Shown: positions 43,765 to 52,085 of the stretch, piece by piece
Position numbering within the stretch: position 1 is the stretch's first letter
Layout: the number at the start of each line of letters is the position of its first letter
Assembly (NCBI RefSeq): GCF_000519125.1
Contig: NZ_JAEX01000001.1
Coordinates: 434,001-498,000, forward strand
Length of the DNA stretch: 64,000 nucleotides
DNA from: Desulfocurvus vexinensis DSM 17965
GTDB taxonomy: Bacteria; Desulfobacterota; Desulfovibrionia; Desulfovibrionales; Desulfovibrionaceae
Direction of reading: 5' to 3'
Translations under genes and position numbers: made by a program
The notes under the pieces: generated by a model
Databases searched by the model: none
Seen by the model: the letters and a program-made list of their open reading frames with translations, nothing else
What the model was told of the DNA's origin: nothing

Positions 43765-46173
43765 TCAACTTCGCTCCAGCAGGCGCAGGGCCAGGGCCGC
43801 CTGGCCCAGGCTGATGCAGCCGTCGCCGGGCGGCAGGGCGCGGTGGACCAGGGGCCGGAGCCCGCGCGCGCGCAGCGCCCGGGGCAGCAGGGTGGCCAGG
43901 GTGCGGTTGAGCATCGACCCGCCCGACAGGGCCACGTGGGTCAGGCCCGTGGCGGCGGCCAGGGCGGCGGCCATGTCGGCCAGGCCGCGCACCAGCCCGA
44001 GGTGGAAGCGGCGGCTGACCACCCCGGCGGGCACCCCGGCCTCCCAGTCGGCCAGCACCTGGGCGAACAGGGCCAGGGTGTCCAGCCGGGCGGGCTGGGC
44101 GGCGCCGCGCAGGGGCACGTCGTAGCCCGGGTCGTCGCCCAGGTCGCGCTGGACGCCCTCCAGGGCGATGGCCGCCTCGGCCTCGTAGCCCGCGGTGAGC
44201 TTCACCCCGAGCATGGCGCTCACGGCGTCGAAGAGCCGCCCGCAACTGGTGGTGGCCGGGCAGTTCAGCCCGCGCTCCAGCATCTGGCCCACCAGGGCCG
44301 AGGCCGGGCCGTGGGCCGCCAGCCAGGGCCAGGGGCGGCCCATGGGCTCGGTGACGCCCAGGGCGTGCAGGCAGGCCTGGGCCACACGCCAGGGCTCGCG
44401 GATGGCGGCCTCGCCCCCGGGCAGGCGCACGGGGCTGAAGTGCCCCAGGCGCTCGTGGCAGGGCTCTTGGTTGTCCACCAGCAGGCATTCGCCGCCCCAC
44501 AGGGTGCCGTCCTCGCCTAGGCCCGTGCCGTCCAGGGCCAGGCCGATGACGGCGCCGTCGAAGCGGTTTTCGGCCATGACGGCGTGGATGTGCGCCAGGT
44601 GGTGCTGCACGGGGAACAGCGGCAGGCCGTGCGCGGCGGCGATGTCGCGGGCCAGGGCCGTGGTCATGAAATCGGGGTGCAGGTCGTGGGCCACGGCCAC
44701 GGGGCGCACGCGCAGGATGTCCTCCAGGTGCGCGGCCATTTCCGCGTAGAAGGCGCTGGTCTCCAGGTTCTCCATGGTCCCGATGTGCTGGCTGACGAAG
44801 GCCTGGTCGCCCTTGGTCAGGCACAGGGTGGCCTTGAGCTCGGGCCCGGCGCCCAGCACCGTGGGCCCCGGGCGCGAGAGGAACACCGGGGCGGGCGTGA
44901 ACCCGCGCGCCCGGCGCAGGAACTGCGGCGCGGGACCGTCCGGCCCGCCGTCGTCCACCACGCGCAGCACCGAGTCGTCGCAGCGGATGAGGATGTCGCG
45001 GTCGTGCAGCAGCAGCAGGTCGGCCACCCCGGCCAGCCGGGCCAGGGCCTCGCGGTTGCCGGTGCAGATGGGCTCGCTGCTCAGGTTGCCCGAGGTCATG
45101 ACCAGTGCGGGCGGGCAGGGCGGCGCCCCGGGGTCCGCATCGCCCTGCGGGGCGGGCGCCTGGGCCCGGGCCTGGGCGTAGCGCTTGAAAAGCACGTGGT
45201 GCAGCGGCGTGTAGGGCAGCATCAGGCCCAGCTCGGTGGTGTCCGGCGCCAGCAGGGCCAGGGCCGGGCCCAGGGGCGAGGGCAGGCGCGCCGGGGCCAG
45301 GACGATGGGCCGGGCCGGGCCCGTCAGCTGGGCCAGGGCGGCGGCGTCCAGCCGGGCCAGGGCCAGGGCCCCGGCCTCGTCGGGCACCATCACCGCCAGG
45401 GGCTTGCCGTAGCGGTGCTTGCGCTCGCGCAGCAGGGCCACGGCCCGGGCGCTGGCCGCGTCGCAGACCAGGTGGAACCCGCCCAGGCCTTTCATGGCCA
45501 GCAGGGCGCCCCCGGCCACGGCCCGGGCGGCGGCGGCGATGGCCTCGCCCCCGCGCGCCAGCTCCGCGCCCTGGGCGTCGGCCAGCCACAGGCGCGGGCC
45601 GCACACGGGGCAGGCGTTGGGCTGGGCGTGGAAGCGCCGGTCGCCGGGGTCGGCGTATTCGCGGGCGCAGTCCGGGCACAGGGGGAAGCAGGCCATGGAC
45701 GTGGTGGCCCGGTCGTAGGGCACGCTGCGGGTGATGGTGTAGCGCGGGCCGCAGTTGGTGCAGTTGGTGAAGGGGTAGTCGTGGCGCCGCCCGGCGGGGT
45801 CGGCCATGTCGGCCAGGCAGTCGGCGCAGGTGGCGGTGTCGGGGCTGATGAGCACGCTGTGGCCCTGGCCCGCCGTGCTGGCCAGGATGGCGAACTCCGC
45901 CTCGCCGGGCACGGGCGCCAGCTCCTGGCGGTCGCAGGACACGATGCTGGCCAGGGGCGGCAGCTTGCCCGTCAGGTCGGCCTCGAAGGCCGCCACGGCC
46001 CCGGGCGGCCCCTGGACCTCGATGACCACGCCCTCGGGGGCGTTGCGCACGCCGCCGGTCAGCCCGTGCTCGCGGGCGATGCGGTAGACAAAGGGCCGGA
46101 AGCCCACGCCCTGCACGGCGCCGGTGACGGTCAGGCGCCTGCGGGCGGCGGGGGGGCTGGCGTGGTCTGGCAT
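43765..46173 (-). CDS. hypF: Carbamoyltransferase HypF (NiFe hydrogenase maturation)
   Basis: The product is 802 residues from the ATG at 46173. Domains in order: acylphosphatase (VTGAVQGVGFRPFVYRIA, residues ~13-30), tandem zinc fingers (CADCLADM...CTNCGPRYT, CPDCAREYAD...CPVCGPRL), YrdC-like (MKGLGGFHLVCDA, KHRYGKPLAVMV) and the Kae1-like carbamoyltransferase domain (HDLHPDFMTT, VQHHLAHIHAVMAEN, ALDGTGLGEDGTLWGGE). It makes the CN ligands of the NiFe centre from carbamoyl phosphate with HypE. No other hyp or hydrogenase gene is in the window. Confidence 0.96.
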   Translation of the reverse strand: MPDHASPPAARRRLTVTGAVQGVGFRPFVYRIAREHGLTGGVRNAPEGVVIEVQGPPGAVAAFEADLTGKLPPLASIVSCDRQELAPVPGEAEFAILASTAGQGHSVLISPDTATCADCLADMADPAGRRHDYPFTNCTNCGPRYTITRSVPYDRATTSMACFPLCPDCAREYADPGDRRFHAQPNACPVCGPRLWLADAQGAELARGGEAIAAAARAVAGGALLAMKGLGGFHLVCDAASARAVALLRERKHRYGKPLAVMVPDEAGALALARLDAAALAQLTGPARPIVLAPARLPSPLGPALALLAPDTTELGLMLPYTPLHHVLFKRYAQARAQAPAPQGDADPGAPPCPPALVMTSGNLSSEPICTGNREALARLAGVADLLLLHDRDILIRCDDSVLRVVDDGGPDGPAPQFLRRARGFTPAPVFLSRPGPTVLGAGPELKATLCLTKGDQAFVSQHIGTMENLETSAFYAEMAAHLEDILRVRPVAVAHDLHPDFMTTALARDIAAAHGLPLFPVQHHLAHIHAVMAENRFDGAVIGLALDGTGLGEDGTLWGGECLLVDNQEPCHERLGHFSPVRLPGGEAAIREPWRVAQACLHALGVTEPMGRPWPWLAAHGPASALVGQMLERGLNCPATTSCGRLFDAVSAMLGVKLTAGYEAEAAIALEGVQRDLGDDPGYDVPLRGAAQPARLDTLALFAQVLADWEAGVPAGVVSRRFHLGLVRGLADMAAALAAATGLTHVALSGGSMLNRTLATLLPRALRARGLRPLVHRALPPGDGCISLGQAALALRLLERS

Positions 46174-46230
46174 GCTCGGGTCCGGTGGTTTCTGGGTGGC
46201 CGCGCCCGGCGGCGGCGCCCCGGGGCCCTT

Positions 46231-46260
46231 GATGTAGAACCAAATCCGCCGCGCTGTCCA
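46231..46260 (-). promoter_or_regulatory. Possible hypF promoter
   Basis: TGGACA and TACATC with an 18-bp spacer on the minus strand, 57 bp before the hypF start, in the divergent region shared with the TauE/SafE gene. Confidence 0.4.
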
Positions 46261-46376
46261 GCCGCTGGCGCACAAAGGGCCGCCCCGGCGCTGGACTCCG
46301 GCCCCCGGCGGCGCTATGACCGCCCGTGCGCGCCCCGCACGTCGCGGCCCGCGCGTCCCGGTCCCAGCGAGGTTTC

Positions 46377-47108
46377 ATGCTGTCCACCACCGCCCTCGTC
46401 GCCCTCGTGGTGCTCGTCGCCGCCTTCATCCAGGGCACGGTGGGCTTCGGCTTCGCCTTCTTCGCCCTGCCCATCCTGGCCTGGATCATCGACTTCCGGC
46501 TGGCCGTGGTCTCGCTGGTGCTGCTGGCCCAGGGGCTGAACCTGATCATCCTGTGGCAGCACGGCTTCCGGGCCGACTGGAAGAGCGTCGTGCCGCTGAC
46601 CGTGGCCACCCTGCCGGGCATCCCCGTGGGCGTGTGGCTGCTCACGGCCCTGCCCGTGGCCTGGCTCCAGGGCGCCCTGGGCGCGCTTTTGGTGTGCTAC
46701 GCGCTCTACCAGTGGCTGGCGCGGCCCGTGCCGCGCGCGGTGGGGCCGCTGTGGATGGCCGGGGCCGGGTTCATGGCCGGGTGCCTGGGCGGGGCGCTCA
46801 ACTCCCAGGGCCCGCCCATCCTGGTCTACGTGTCCCTGCAACCGTGGGACAAGGATCGCGTCAAGGCCACCCTGGTGGGCTTTTTCTTCACCACCGGGCT
46901 GTTCGTGGCCCTGGCCCAGGCCTGGCGCGGGCTGGTCACGCCCGAGGTGGCGCGCATGACCCTGGTCTGCGCACCGTTCATGGTCGCCGGGGTGCTGGCC
47001 GGGCGGCGGCTCTACCTGCGCCTGGGCGAGGGCGGCTACCGCTCGCTGTTCACGGGGCTGATCTTCGCCCTGGGGCTGATGATGCTCGTGCGCAGCCTGG
47101 GCGCCTAG
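46377..47108 (+). CDS. TauE/SafE-family permease (small form)
   Basis: The product is 243 residues from the ATG at 46377 (AGG close upstream; a start at 46326 would add 17 residues with no hydrophobic role). Seven or eight membrane helices are predicted. The two repeat signatures are FIQGTVGFGFAFFALPIL at the start and MAGCLGGALNSQGPPILVYV in the second half. The family moves small anions such as sulfite or organosulfonates. It lies upstream of a second TauE/SafE gene at 49944 and the two-component genes between, so the group may handle sulfite. Confidence 0.88.
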   Translation: MLSTTALVALVVLVAAFIQGTVGFGFAFFALPILAWIIDFRLAVVSLVLLAQGLNLIILWQHGFRADWKSVVPLTVATLPGIPVGVWLLTALPVAWLQGALGALLVCYALYQWLARPVPRAVGPLWMAGAGFMAGCLGGALNSQGPPILVYVSLQPWDKDRVKATLVGFFFTTGLFVALAQAWRGLVTPEVARMTLVCAPFMVAGVLAGRRLYLRLGEGGYRSLFTGLIFALGLMMLVRSLGA

Positions 47109-47303
47109 CCCGGCCCTTCCGTTTTTCCCCTCCTCGTTTCGCGGGTTTACAGGGTGTAAAAAATCCTGACACCCGGGCCGCCGCCGGGGCCCTCCGGGCG
47201 CAGGCTGCCTGGGTGTCCCTGCTCTTTTCTCCTTTGAATCCAAGGCTATAAATTTACTTCCGCTGCCAGGGTCCCCTGGCATGGGCGTTGCTTCGCCGCG
47301 GGC

Positions 47304-47705
47304 ATGACCCAGCCTGTACCCGAGCCCGGCCCCCGGCGCCCCCTGGTGGTGGTGGCCGAGAAGAACCCCCGCATCCGTCAGTTCCTGGCGCGCGAATTCG
47401 CCGCCCGGGGCTGGCTGGCGGTCCAGGCCGCCGACGGGGCCGAGCTGCGCCGCGCGGCCCGGGCCGAGCCCCGGCCCGACATGTTCGTGGTGGACCTGGA
47501 GCTGCCCTTCCTGGAGGAGGGGTTGCGCGGGCCAGGCGGCGAAGCGCTGCGCCCGCTGGTGCTGCACGCGCTCATGCCCGAGGCTGCGGACCATCCGGCC
47601 CTGCCCCTGGCCGGGGCGGTGGTGGAAAAGACCGGCGACCCCGGCGCCCTGCTGGACGCCGCATGGACTCTGTTGCAGCGGGCCCCCGGCCCCGATCCCC
47701 AGTGA
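47304..47705 (+). CDS. Degenerate receiver-domain protein
   Basis: The product is 133 residues with a response-regulator-like fold: VVVAEKNPRIRQFLAREFAARG, phosphoacceptor-position D64 in FVVDLELP, and a final VVEKTGDPGALLDAAWTLL with the conserved-lysine position. The acidic pocket is reduced to E19, and the Thr/Ser position reads A (VLHALM), so phosphorylation may be impaired. It begins a run of tightly spaced genes: the histidine kinase ATG is 9 bp downstream. Confidence 0.75.
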   Translation: MTQPVPEPGPRRPLVVVAEKNPRIRQFLAREFAARGWLAVQAADGAELRRAARAEPRPDMFVVDLELPFLEEGLRGPGGEALRPLVLHALMPEAADHPALPLAGAVVEKTGDPGALLDAAWTLLQRAPGPDPQ

Positions 47706-47713
47706 GGACCGCC

Positions 47714-49462
47714 ATGCGCCTGAGCCCGGAAGACCTGCATTCCCCCAAATATTACCGCACCCTGCGCCGGGCCATCGCGGCCATCGTGATCCTGGTCTCG
47801 CTCACGCCGCTGGTGCTGGTGGGCGCCATCAGCAGCTCCCAGTTCCGCGAGTCCTACGAGGCCAAGGTGCTCGAACAGCTGCGCGAGGTGGTCCAGAAGC
47901 ACCAGCAGCTCATCGACTTTTTCCTGGACGAGAAGCGCGGCGAGCTGCGCATGCTGGCCCGCTCGGCCAGCTTCGACGAGCTGTGCGCCCCCGGGCGCCT
48001 GGGCCGCGAGCTGCAACTGCTTCAGGAGGAATTGCAGGGCGTGTTCGTGGACCTGGGCGTGGTGGACGCCCGGGGCGTGCAGCAGGCCTACGAGGGCCCC
48101 TTCCGCCTCGGCCAGGCCGACTACTCCCAGGCCGAATGGTTCCGCGAGGCCATGCAGAGCGAGGTCTTCATCAGCGACGTGTTCCTGGGCCTGCGCGGGC
48201 TGCCGCATTTCATCATCGCCGTGCGCCAGAAGCGCGGCGACGAGCACTGGATCCTGCGCGCCACGGTGGACTTCGTGGCCTTCAACTCCCTGGTGGAGAG
48301 CATCCGCATCGGGCGCACGGGTACGGCGTATATCGTCAACGGCCAGGGCCGCTTCCAGACCCCTTCGCCGCGCGGGGCGGCCCTGCCCGACACCGACTGG
48401 CTGGCCGGGGAGCTGGACAAGTTCGCCGCGCGCCCGGCCCAGGGCCGGGGCTTCGGCCCGGCCTTCATGCGCGACGCGGGCCCCGGGGCCGTCGAGGTGC
48501 TCGAGCGCCCCGACCCCCAGGGCACGGACACCATCTACGTCATGACGCCCCTCAAGCAGGGGCGCTGGCTGCTGGTCTACCAGCAGGCCCGGGCCGACGC
48601 CTACGCCAGCCTGCACACGGCGCGGCGCCACGTCCTGATCATCCTCGGCCTGGGCGCGGCGGCCATCGTGATCATGGGCCTGTGGCTGTCGGCGCGCGTG
48701 GTGCGCTCCATCGAGGCCGCCGACACCGAGAAGGCCGTGATGAACGAGCAGGTCATCGAGACGGGCAAGATGGCCTCGGTGGGCGAACTGGCGGCGGGCA
48801 TCGCCCACGAGATCAACAACCCCGTGGCCATCATGCTCGAGGAGGCGGGCTGGGTGGGCGATGTGTGCGCCGACCTAGAGCTGCCCGAGGCCGACCGCGC
48901 CGACATCGAGAAATCCCTGACCCAGATCCGCACCCAGGGGCGGCGCTGCCGCGAGATCACCCACAAGCTGCTCTCCTTCGCGCGCAAGATCGACCCCGTG
49001 GCCCGGCCCCTGGACGTGAACGCCGTGGTCTCTGAGGTGGTGGGCCTGTCGGAAAAGCGCGCCCGCTACAGCGGGGTGGACCTGGCCCTGGACCTGGCGC
49101 CCGACCTGCCCCCGGTGCTGGCCTCGCCCTCGGAGATGCAGCAGGTGCTCTTGAACCTCATCAACAACGCCGTGGACGCCACGGGCTCGCGCGGCGGGCT
49201 GGTGCGGGTGTCCACCCGCCGCGAGGGCTCCTGGGTGCTGCTGGGCGTCGCCGACCAGGGCGAGGGCATCCCCAAGGCCAACCTGGGGCGCATTTTCGAG
49301 CCGTTTTTCACCACCAAGCCCGTGGGCAAGGGCACCGGGCTCGGGCTGTCCATCGTCTACGGCATCGTCAAGAAGATGGGCGGCGACATCGAGGTGGAAA
49401 GCCAGCTGAACCAGGGCACCACCTTCCTGGTGCGCCTGCCCGTCGGGGAGGGCCAGGCGTGA
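47714..49462 (+). CDS. Membrane sensor histidine kinase with Cache domain
   Basis: The product is 582 residues. Transmembrane helices at about 20-40 and 307-325 enclose a double-Cache sensor (residues ~45-300, with FREAMQSEVFISDVFLGLRG). The HisKA site is ELAAGIAHEINNP with H365, and the ATPase domain has NLINNAVDA, GVADQGEGIP and GKGTGLGLSIVYGIVKKMGG. A signal sensed in the periplasm is converted to phosphotransfer. Its stop overlaps the next receiver gene by 4 bp (GTGA). The TauE/SafE gene behind suggests an anion or sulfur-compound stimulus. Confidence 0.94.
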   Translation: MRLSPEDLHSPKYYRTLRRAIAAIVILVSLTPLVLVGAISSSQFRESYEAKVLEQLREVVQKHQQLIDFFLDEKRGELRMLARSASFDELCAPGRLGRELQLLQEELQGVFVDLGVVDARGVQQAYEGPFRLGQADYSQAEWFREAMQSEVFISDVFLGLRGLPHFIIAVRQKRGDEHWILRATVDFVAFNSLVESIRIGRTGTAYIVNGQGRFQTPSPRGAALPDTDWLAGELDKFAARPAQGRGFGPAFMRDAGPGAVEVLERPDPQGTDTIYVMTPLKQGRWLLVYQQARADAYASLHTARRHVLIILGLGAAAIVIMGLWLSARVVRSIEAADTEKAVMNEQVIETGKMASVGELAAGIAHEINNPVAIMLEEAGWVGDVCADLELPEADRADIEKSLTQIRTQGRRCREITHKLLSFARKIDPVARPLDVNAVVSEVVGLSEKRARYSGVDLALDLAPDLPPVLASPSEMQQVLLNLINNAVDATGSRGGLVRVSTRREGSWVLLGVADQGEGIPKANLGRIFEPFFTTKPVGKGTGLGLSIVYGIVKKMGGDIEVESQLNQGTTFLVRLPVGEGQA

Positions 49463-49947
49463 GCGGGCCGGGGCTGCGGGTGCTGCTCGTGCTCGGCGAA
49501 CCTGCGCATCTGGACGTGCTGGCCCGGCGCATGGCCCGGCGCGGGATCGGGGCCGTGGGCGCCGTCACCGTGGCCGAGGCCCTGCGCGCCCTGCGCCGCG
49601 ACGAGTTCCACTGCGCGGTGCTCGACCTGGCCCTGCCCGTGGCCGATGGGCTGGAGCCGTTCACGGCCCTGCGGGCCGTGGCTCCGGAGATGCCCCTGGT
49701 CCTGCTGACGCCCCGGGCCATGCCCGGGTCGGGGGGCGGGGTCTGCCAGTGCCTGGCCAAGCCCTGCGGGCTGGAGGAAATCATGGAGGCCATCGGCGCG
49801 GCCGTGGCCTCGCAACCCGGCAGGAGGGAGCCCCGGACCCCCGTGGCCGGGCAGGACACCCGGGCGGGCCCCGCCCCGCCGGAACAGGACGCACGCGGGC
49901 ACAGCGAAAATCCAAAGCATCCAACACCGGAGGAACAAAGGGAATGA
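49459..49947 (+). CDS. Receiver-domain protein with a disordered tail
   Basis: The product is 162 residues starting at GTG. It has a receiver fold with D56 (VLDLALP), T84 and K101 (LAKPCG), but the acidic pocket is G13-E14 rather than D-D, so it is partly degenerate. Residues ~120-162 form a Pro/Arg/Glu-rich tail without a DNA-binding domain. Its start overlaps the kinase stop and its stop overlaps the next ATG (ATGA). All three are therefore translationally coupled, and it is probably the partner of the kinase. Confidence 0.8.
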   Translation: MSGPGLRVLLVLGEPAHLDVLARRMARRGIGAVGAVTVAEALRALRRDEFHCAVLDLALPVADGLEPFTALRAVAPEMPLVLLTPRAMPGSGGGVCQCLAKPCGLEEIMEAIGAAVASQPGRREPRTPVAGQDTRAGPAPPEQDARGHSENPKHPTPEEQRE

Positions 49948-51215
49948 AACTCGGCAGAAGACTCTACCAGACCATGCTCGAAAGCTCCATGGCCTACGCC
50001 AAGTGGGACCTGGAGACCTCGAGGAACATCCTGGGGAGCAGGCGCAAGATGTGGATCCTGGCGGCCATGGTAGTGCCCGTCATCCTGGGCGGCCTGGCCA
50101 TCGCCGCGCCGGAGCTGCCCGGCATCCTGGGCGGGCACAAGGCCTACAGCCCGGCCTACTACACCCCGGCCATCTTCGGGGTCTCCATCGTCATCGGCAT
50201 GTGCGCCGGGCTCATCACCGGCTGCATCGGCGCGGGCGGCGGGTTCATCATCACCCCGGCGCTCATGAGCGCGGGCGTCAAGGGCATCCTGGCCGTGGGC
50301 ACGGACCTGTTCCACATCTTCGCCAAGGCCATCATGGGCACGGCCATCCACAAGAAGCTGGGCAACGTCTCCGTGGCGCTGGCCGTGGCCTTCCTGGTGG
50401 GTGCGGGCGTGGGCGTCACCGGCGGCGGCGTCATCAACCGCGCCCTGTACGAGACCAACCCGGTGCTCTCCGACACGTTCATCAGCGTGATCTACGTGTT
50501 CCTGCTGGGCTTTTTGGGCATCTATGCCATGACGGACTTCCTGCGCATGCGCAAGGCCGGGGGCGGCGACGCCCACGGCGGCCCGGCGGCGGGCTCCGCT
50601 GGCGGCGGCAAATCCCTGCCCGAGCGCCTGCAGTCCAAGAACATCCCGCCGATGATCACCTTTGACGAGGACCTGACCCCCGGCGGCAAGAAGATCAGCG
50701 CGCTGTTCGTGGCCGTGTGCGGCTCCATCGTCGGCTTCGCGGCGGCCATCATGGGCGTGGGCGGCGGCTTCCTGACCTTCCCCATGTTCGTGTACATCCT
50801 GGGCGTGTCCTCGTTCACCACCGTGGGCACGGACATCCTGCAGATCATCTTCACCGCCGGGTACGCGTCCATCGCCCAGTATGCGGTGTACGGGTTCATC
50901 TTCTACACCCTGGCCATGGGCATGCTCATCGGCTCGCTGCTGGGCATCCAGATCGGCGCCATGGCCACCAAGGTGGTGCCCGGCATCTACATCCGTGGCT
51001 TCTACGCCCTGTCCATCATGGCGGGCTTCGTCAACCGCCTCTTCGCCCTGCCGGGCAAGCTGGCCGAGATGAAGCAGCTGCCGCACAACCCGGGCCTGTA
51101 CCACATGTTCGACGTGGTGGGGAACATCCTGTTCTTCATCGTCATCGGCATCTTCGCGGTGTGGGTCATCGGCAAGTTCCTGACCAGCTTCAAGCAGCTG
51201 AAGGAGGAAGCGTAG
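49944..51215 (+). CDS. TauE/SafE-family permease (large form, sulfite exporter-like)
   Basis: The product is 423 residues with AAGGGA before the ATG. A 50-residue N-terminal extension with an amphipathic start precedes the first helix. The two family repeats are clear: MCAGLITGCIGAGGGFIITP near 88-107 and IVGFAAAIMGVGGGFLTFPM near 265-284, joined by a Gly-rich cytoplasmic linker. Eight or more helices in total. It likely exports sulfite or a related anion. It is coupled to the receiver gene (ATGA) and followed 2 bp later by a companion membrane protein. Confidence 0.9.
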   Translation: MKLGRRLYQTMLESSMAYAKWDLETSRNILGSRRKMWILAAMVVPVILGGLAIAAPELPGILGGHKAYSPAYYTPAIFGVSIVIGMCAGLITGCIGAGGGFIITPALMSAGVKGILAVGTDLFHIFAKAIMGTAIHKKLGNVSVALAVAFLVGAGVGVTGGGVINRALYETNPVLSDTFISVIYVFLLGFLGIYAMTDFLRMRKAGGGDAHGGPAAGSAGGGKSLPERLQSKNIPPMITFDEDLTPGGKKISALFVAVCGSIVGFAAAIMGVGGGFLTFPMFVYILGVSSFTTVGTDILQIIFTAGYASIAQYAVYGFIFYTLAMGMLIGSLLGIQIGAMATKVVPGIYIRGFYALSIMAGFVNRLFALPGKLAEMKQLPHNPGLYHMFDVVGNILFFIVIGIFAVWVIGKFLTSFKQLKEEA

Positions 51216-51217
51216 CC

Positions 51218-51970
51218 ATGGCCGCTCCCAACAAGAAAAAGCTCATGCTGTCGCTGTTCATGGCCGTGGTCTTCTTCGGCCTGTTGCTGGCCATGTTCAG
51301 CCCCCTGTTCAACGGCGAGAACGCCCTCAAGGCCTCCGACCGGCTGTTCAACTCCATCTCCAAGGGGTCGAGCAACTACATCCCGGGCCTGAAGGCCACG
51401 GCGGCCAAGCACCAGGGCACGCCCCTGGCCCTGACCCTGACCTTCGTGGACGGCAAGGCCGAGGGCCACGAGGACGTGGCCGTGGTCGGCGCCGACGTGG
51501 CGGCCAAGGCCGCCCAGGTGCTGGGCACCGTGGCCCAGGCCCAGGCCCAGGGCGAGACGGTGACGCTCTCGGGCGACCTGGGGGCCATCCTTGGCGCGGC
51601 CCTGGCCGACGCCGAGGCCCTGTTCGAGAACCGGGGCCAGGAGGTGGCCGCGCGCCACGGCATGGACGAGAAGGAGGCGCTGTTCATCTGGTGGAAGGCG
51701 CTTACCGCCGTGGACGCCGAGCTGAAGCTGGCCGGTGGCAAGGACAACGTGGCCCTGGCCAAGGCCGTGCACTCGGTCATCGCCAAGGGCGTCGAGGTCG
51801 GCTACAACTACTACGGCATCACCCCCGAGAGCGCGGGCTCGCGCGCGGGCATCCTGACCTTCTCGCTGGTGTTCTACGTGATCTACACCCTGTGGTGGGG
51901 CATGACCATCTTCTACTTCTTCGAGGGGTTGGGGCTGGTCATGAGCAAGGGCCACAAGAAGGAGGCCTAG
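51218..51970 (+). CDS. Bitopic membrane protein partner of the TauE/SafE permease, unknown function
   Basis: The product is 250 residues with GGAGG before the ATG. One N-terminal helix (LMLSLFMAVVFFGLLLAMFS) and one near the C-terminus (ILTFSLVFYVIYTLWWGMTI) enclose an Ala-rich periplasmic domain of about 180 residues with helical repeats (VLGTVAQAQAQGETVTLSG). No family I know. Its position 2 bp after the permease stop suggests an accessory subunit. No cysteines or metal motifs are seen in the periplasmic part. Confidence 0.75.
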   Translation: MAAPNKKKLMLSLFMAVVFFGLLLAMFSPLFNGENALKASDRLFNSISKGSSNYIPGLKATAAKHQGTPLALTLTFVDGKAEGHEDVAVVGADVAAKAAQVLGTVAQAQAQGETVTLSGDLGAILGAALADAEALFENRGQEVAARHGMDEKEALFIWWKALTAVDAELKLAGGKDNVALAKAVHSVIAKGVEVGYNYYGITPESAGSRAGILTFSLVFYVIYTLWWGMTIFYFFEGLGLVMSKGHKKEA

Positions 51971-52085
51971 GGGCTTTGACCCCGGCGGGCCGGTGGGGCA
52001 TGATGCCCTGGCCCGCATTGACGGGCCGCCGCCCCATTCCCGGGGCGGCGGCCCTGGTCTTTGGCCCGCCGGGCGAGGGAGCGAC

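Noticed and set aside
43592-46645. A 1017-codon minus-strand frame shifted against hypF
   Set aside because: Out of frame with HypF, which has all domain motifs; the shifted product is Arg/Pro/Gly-rich.
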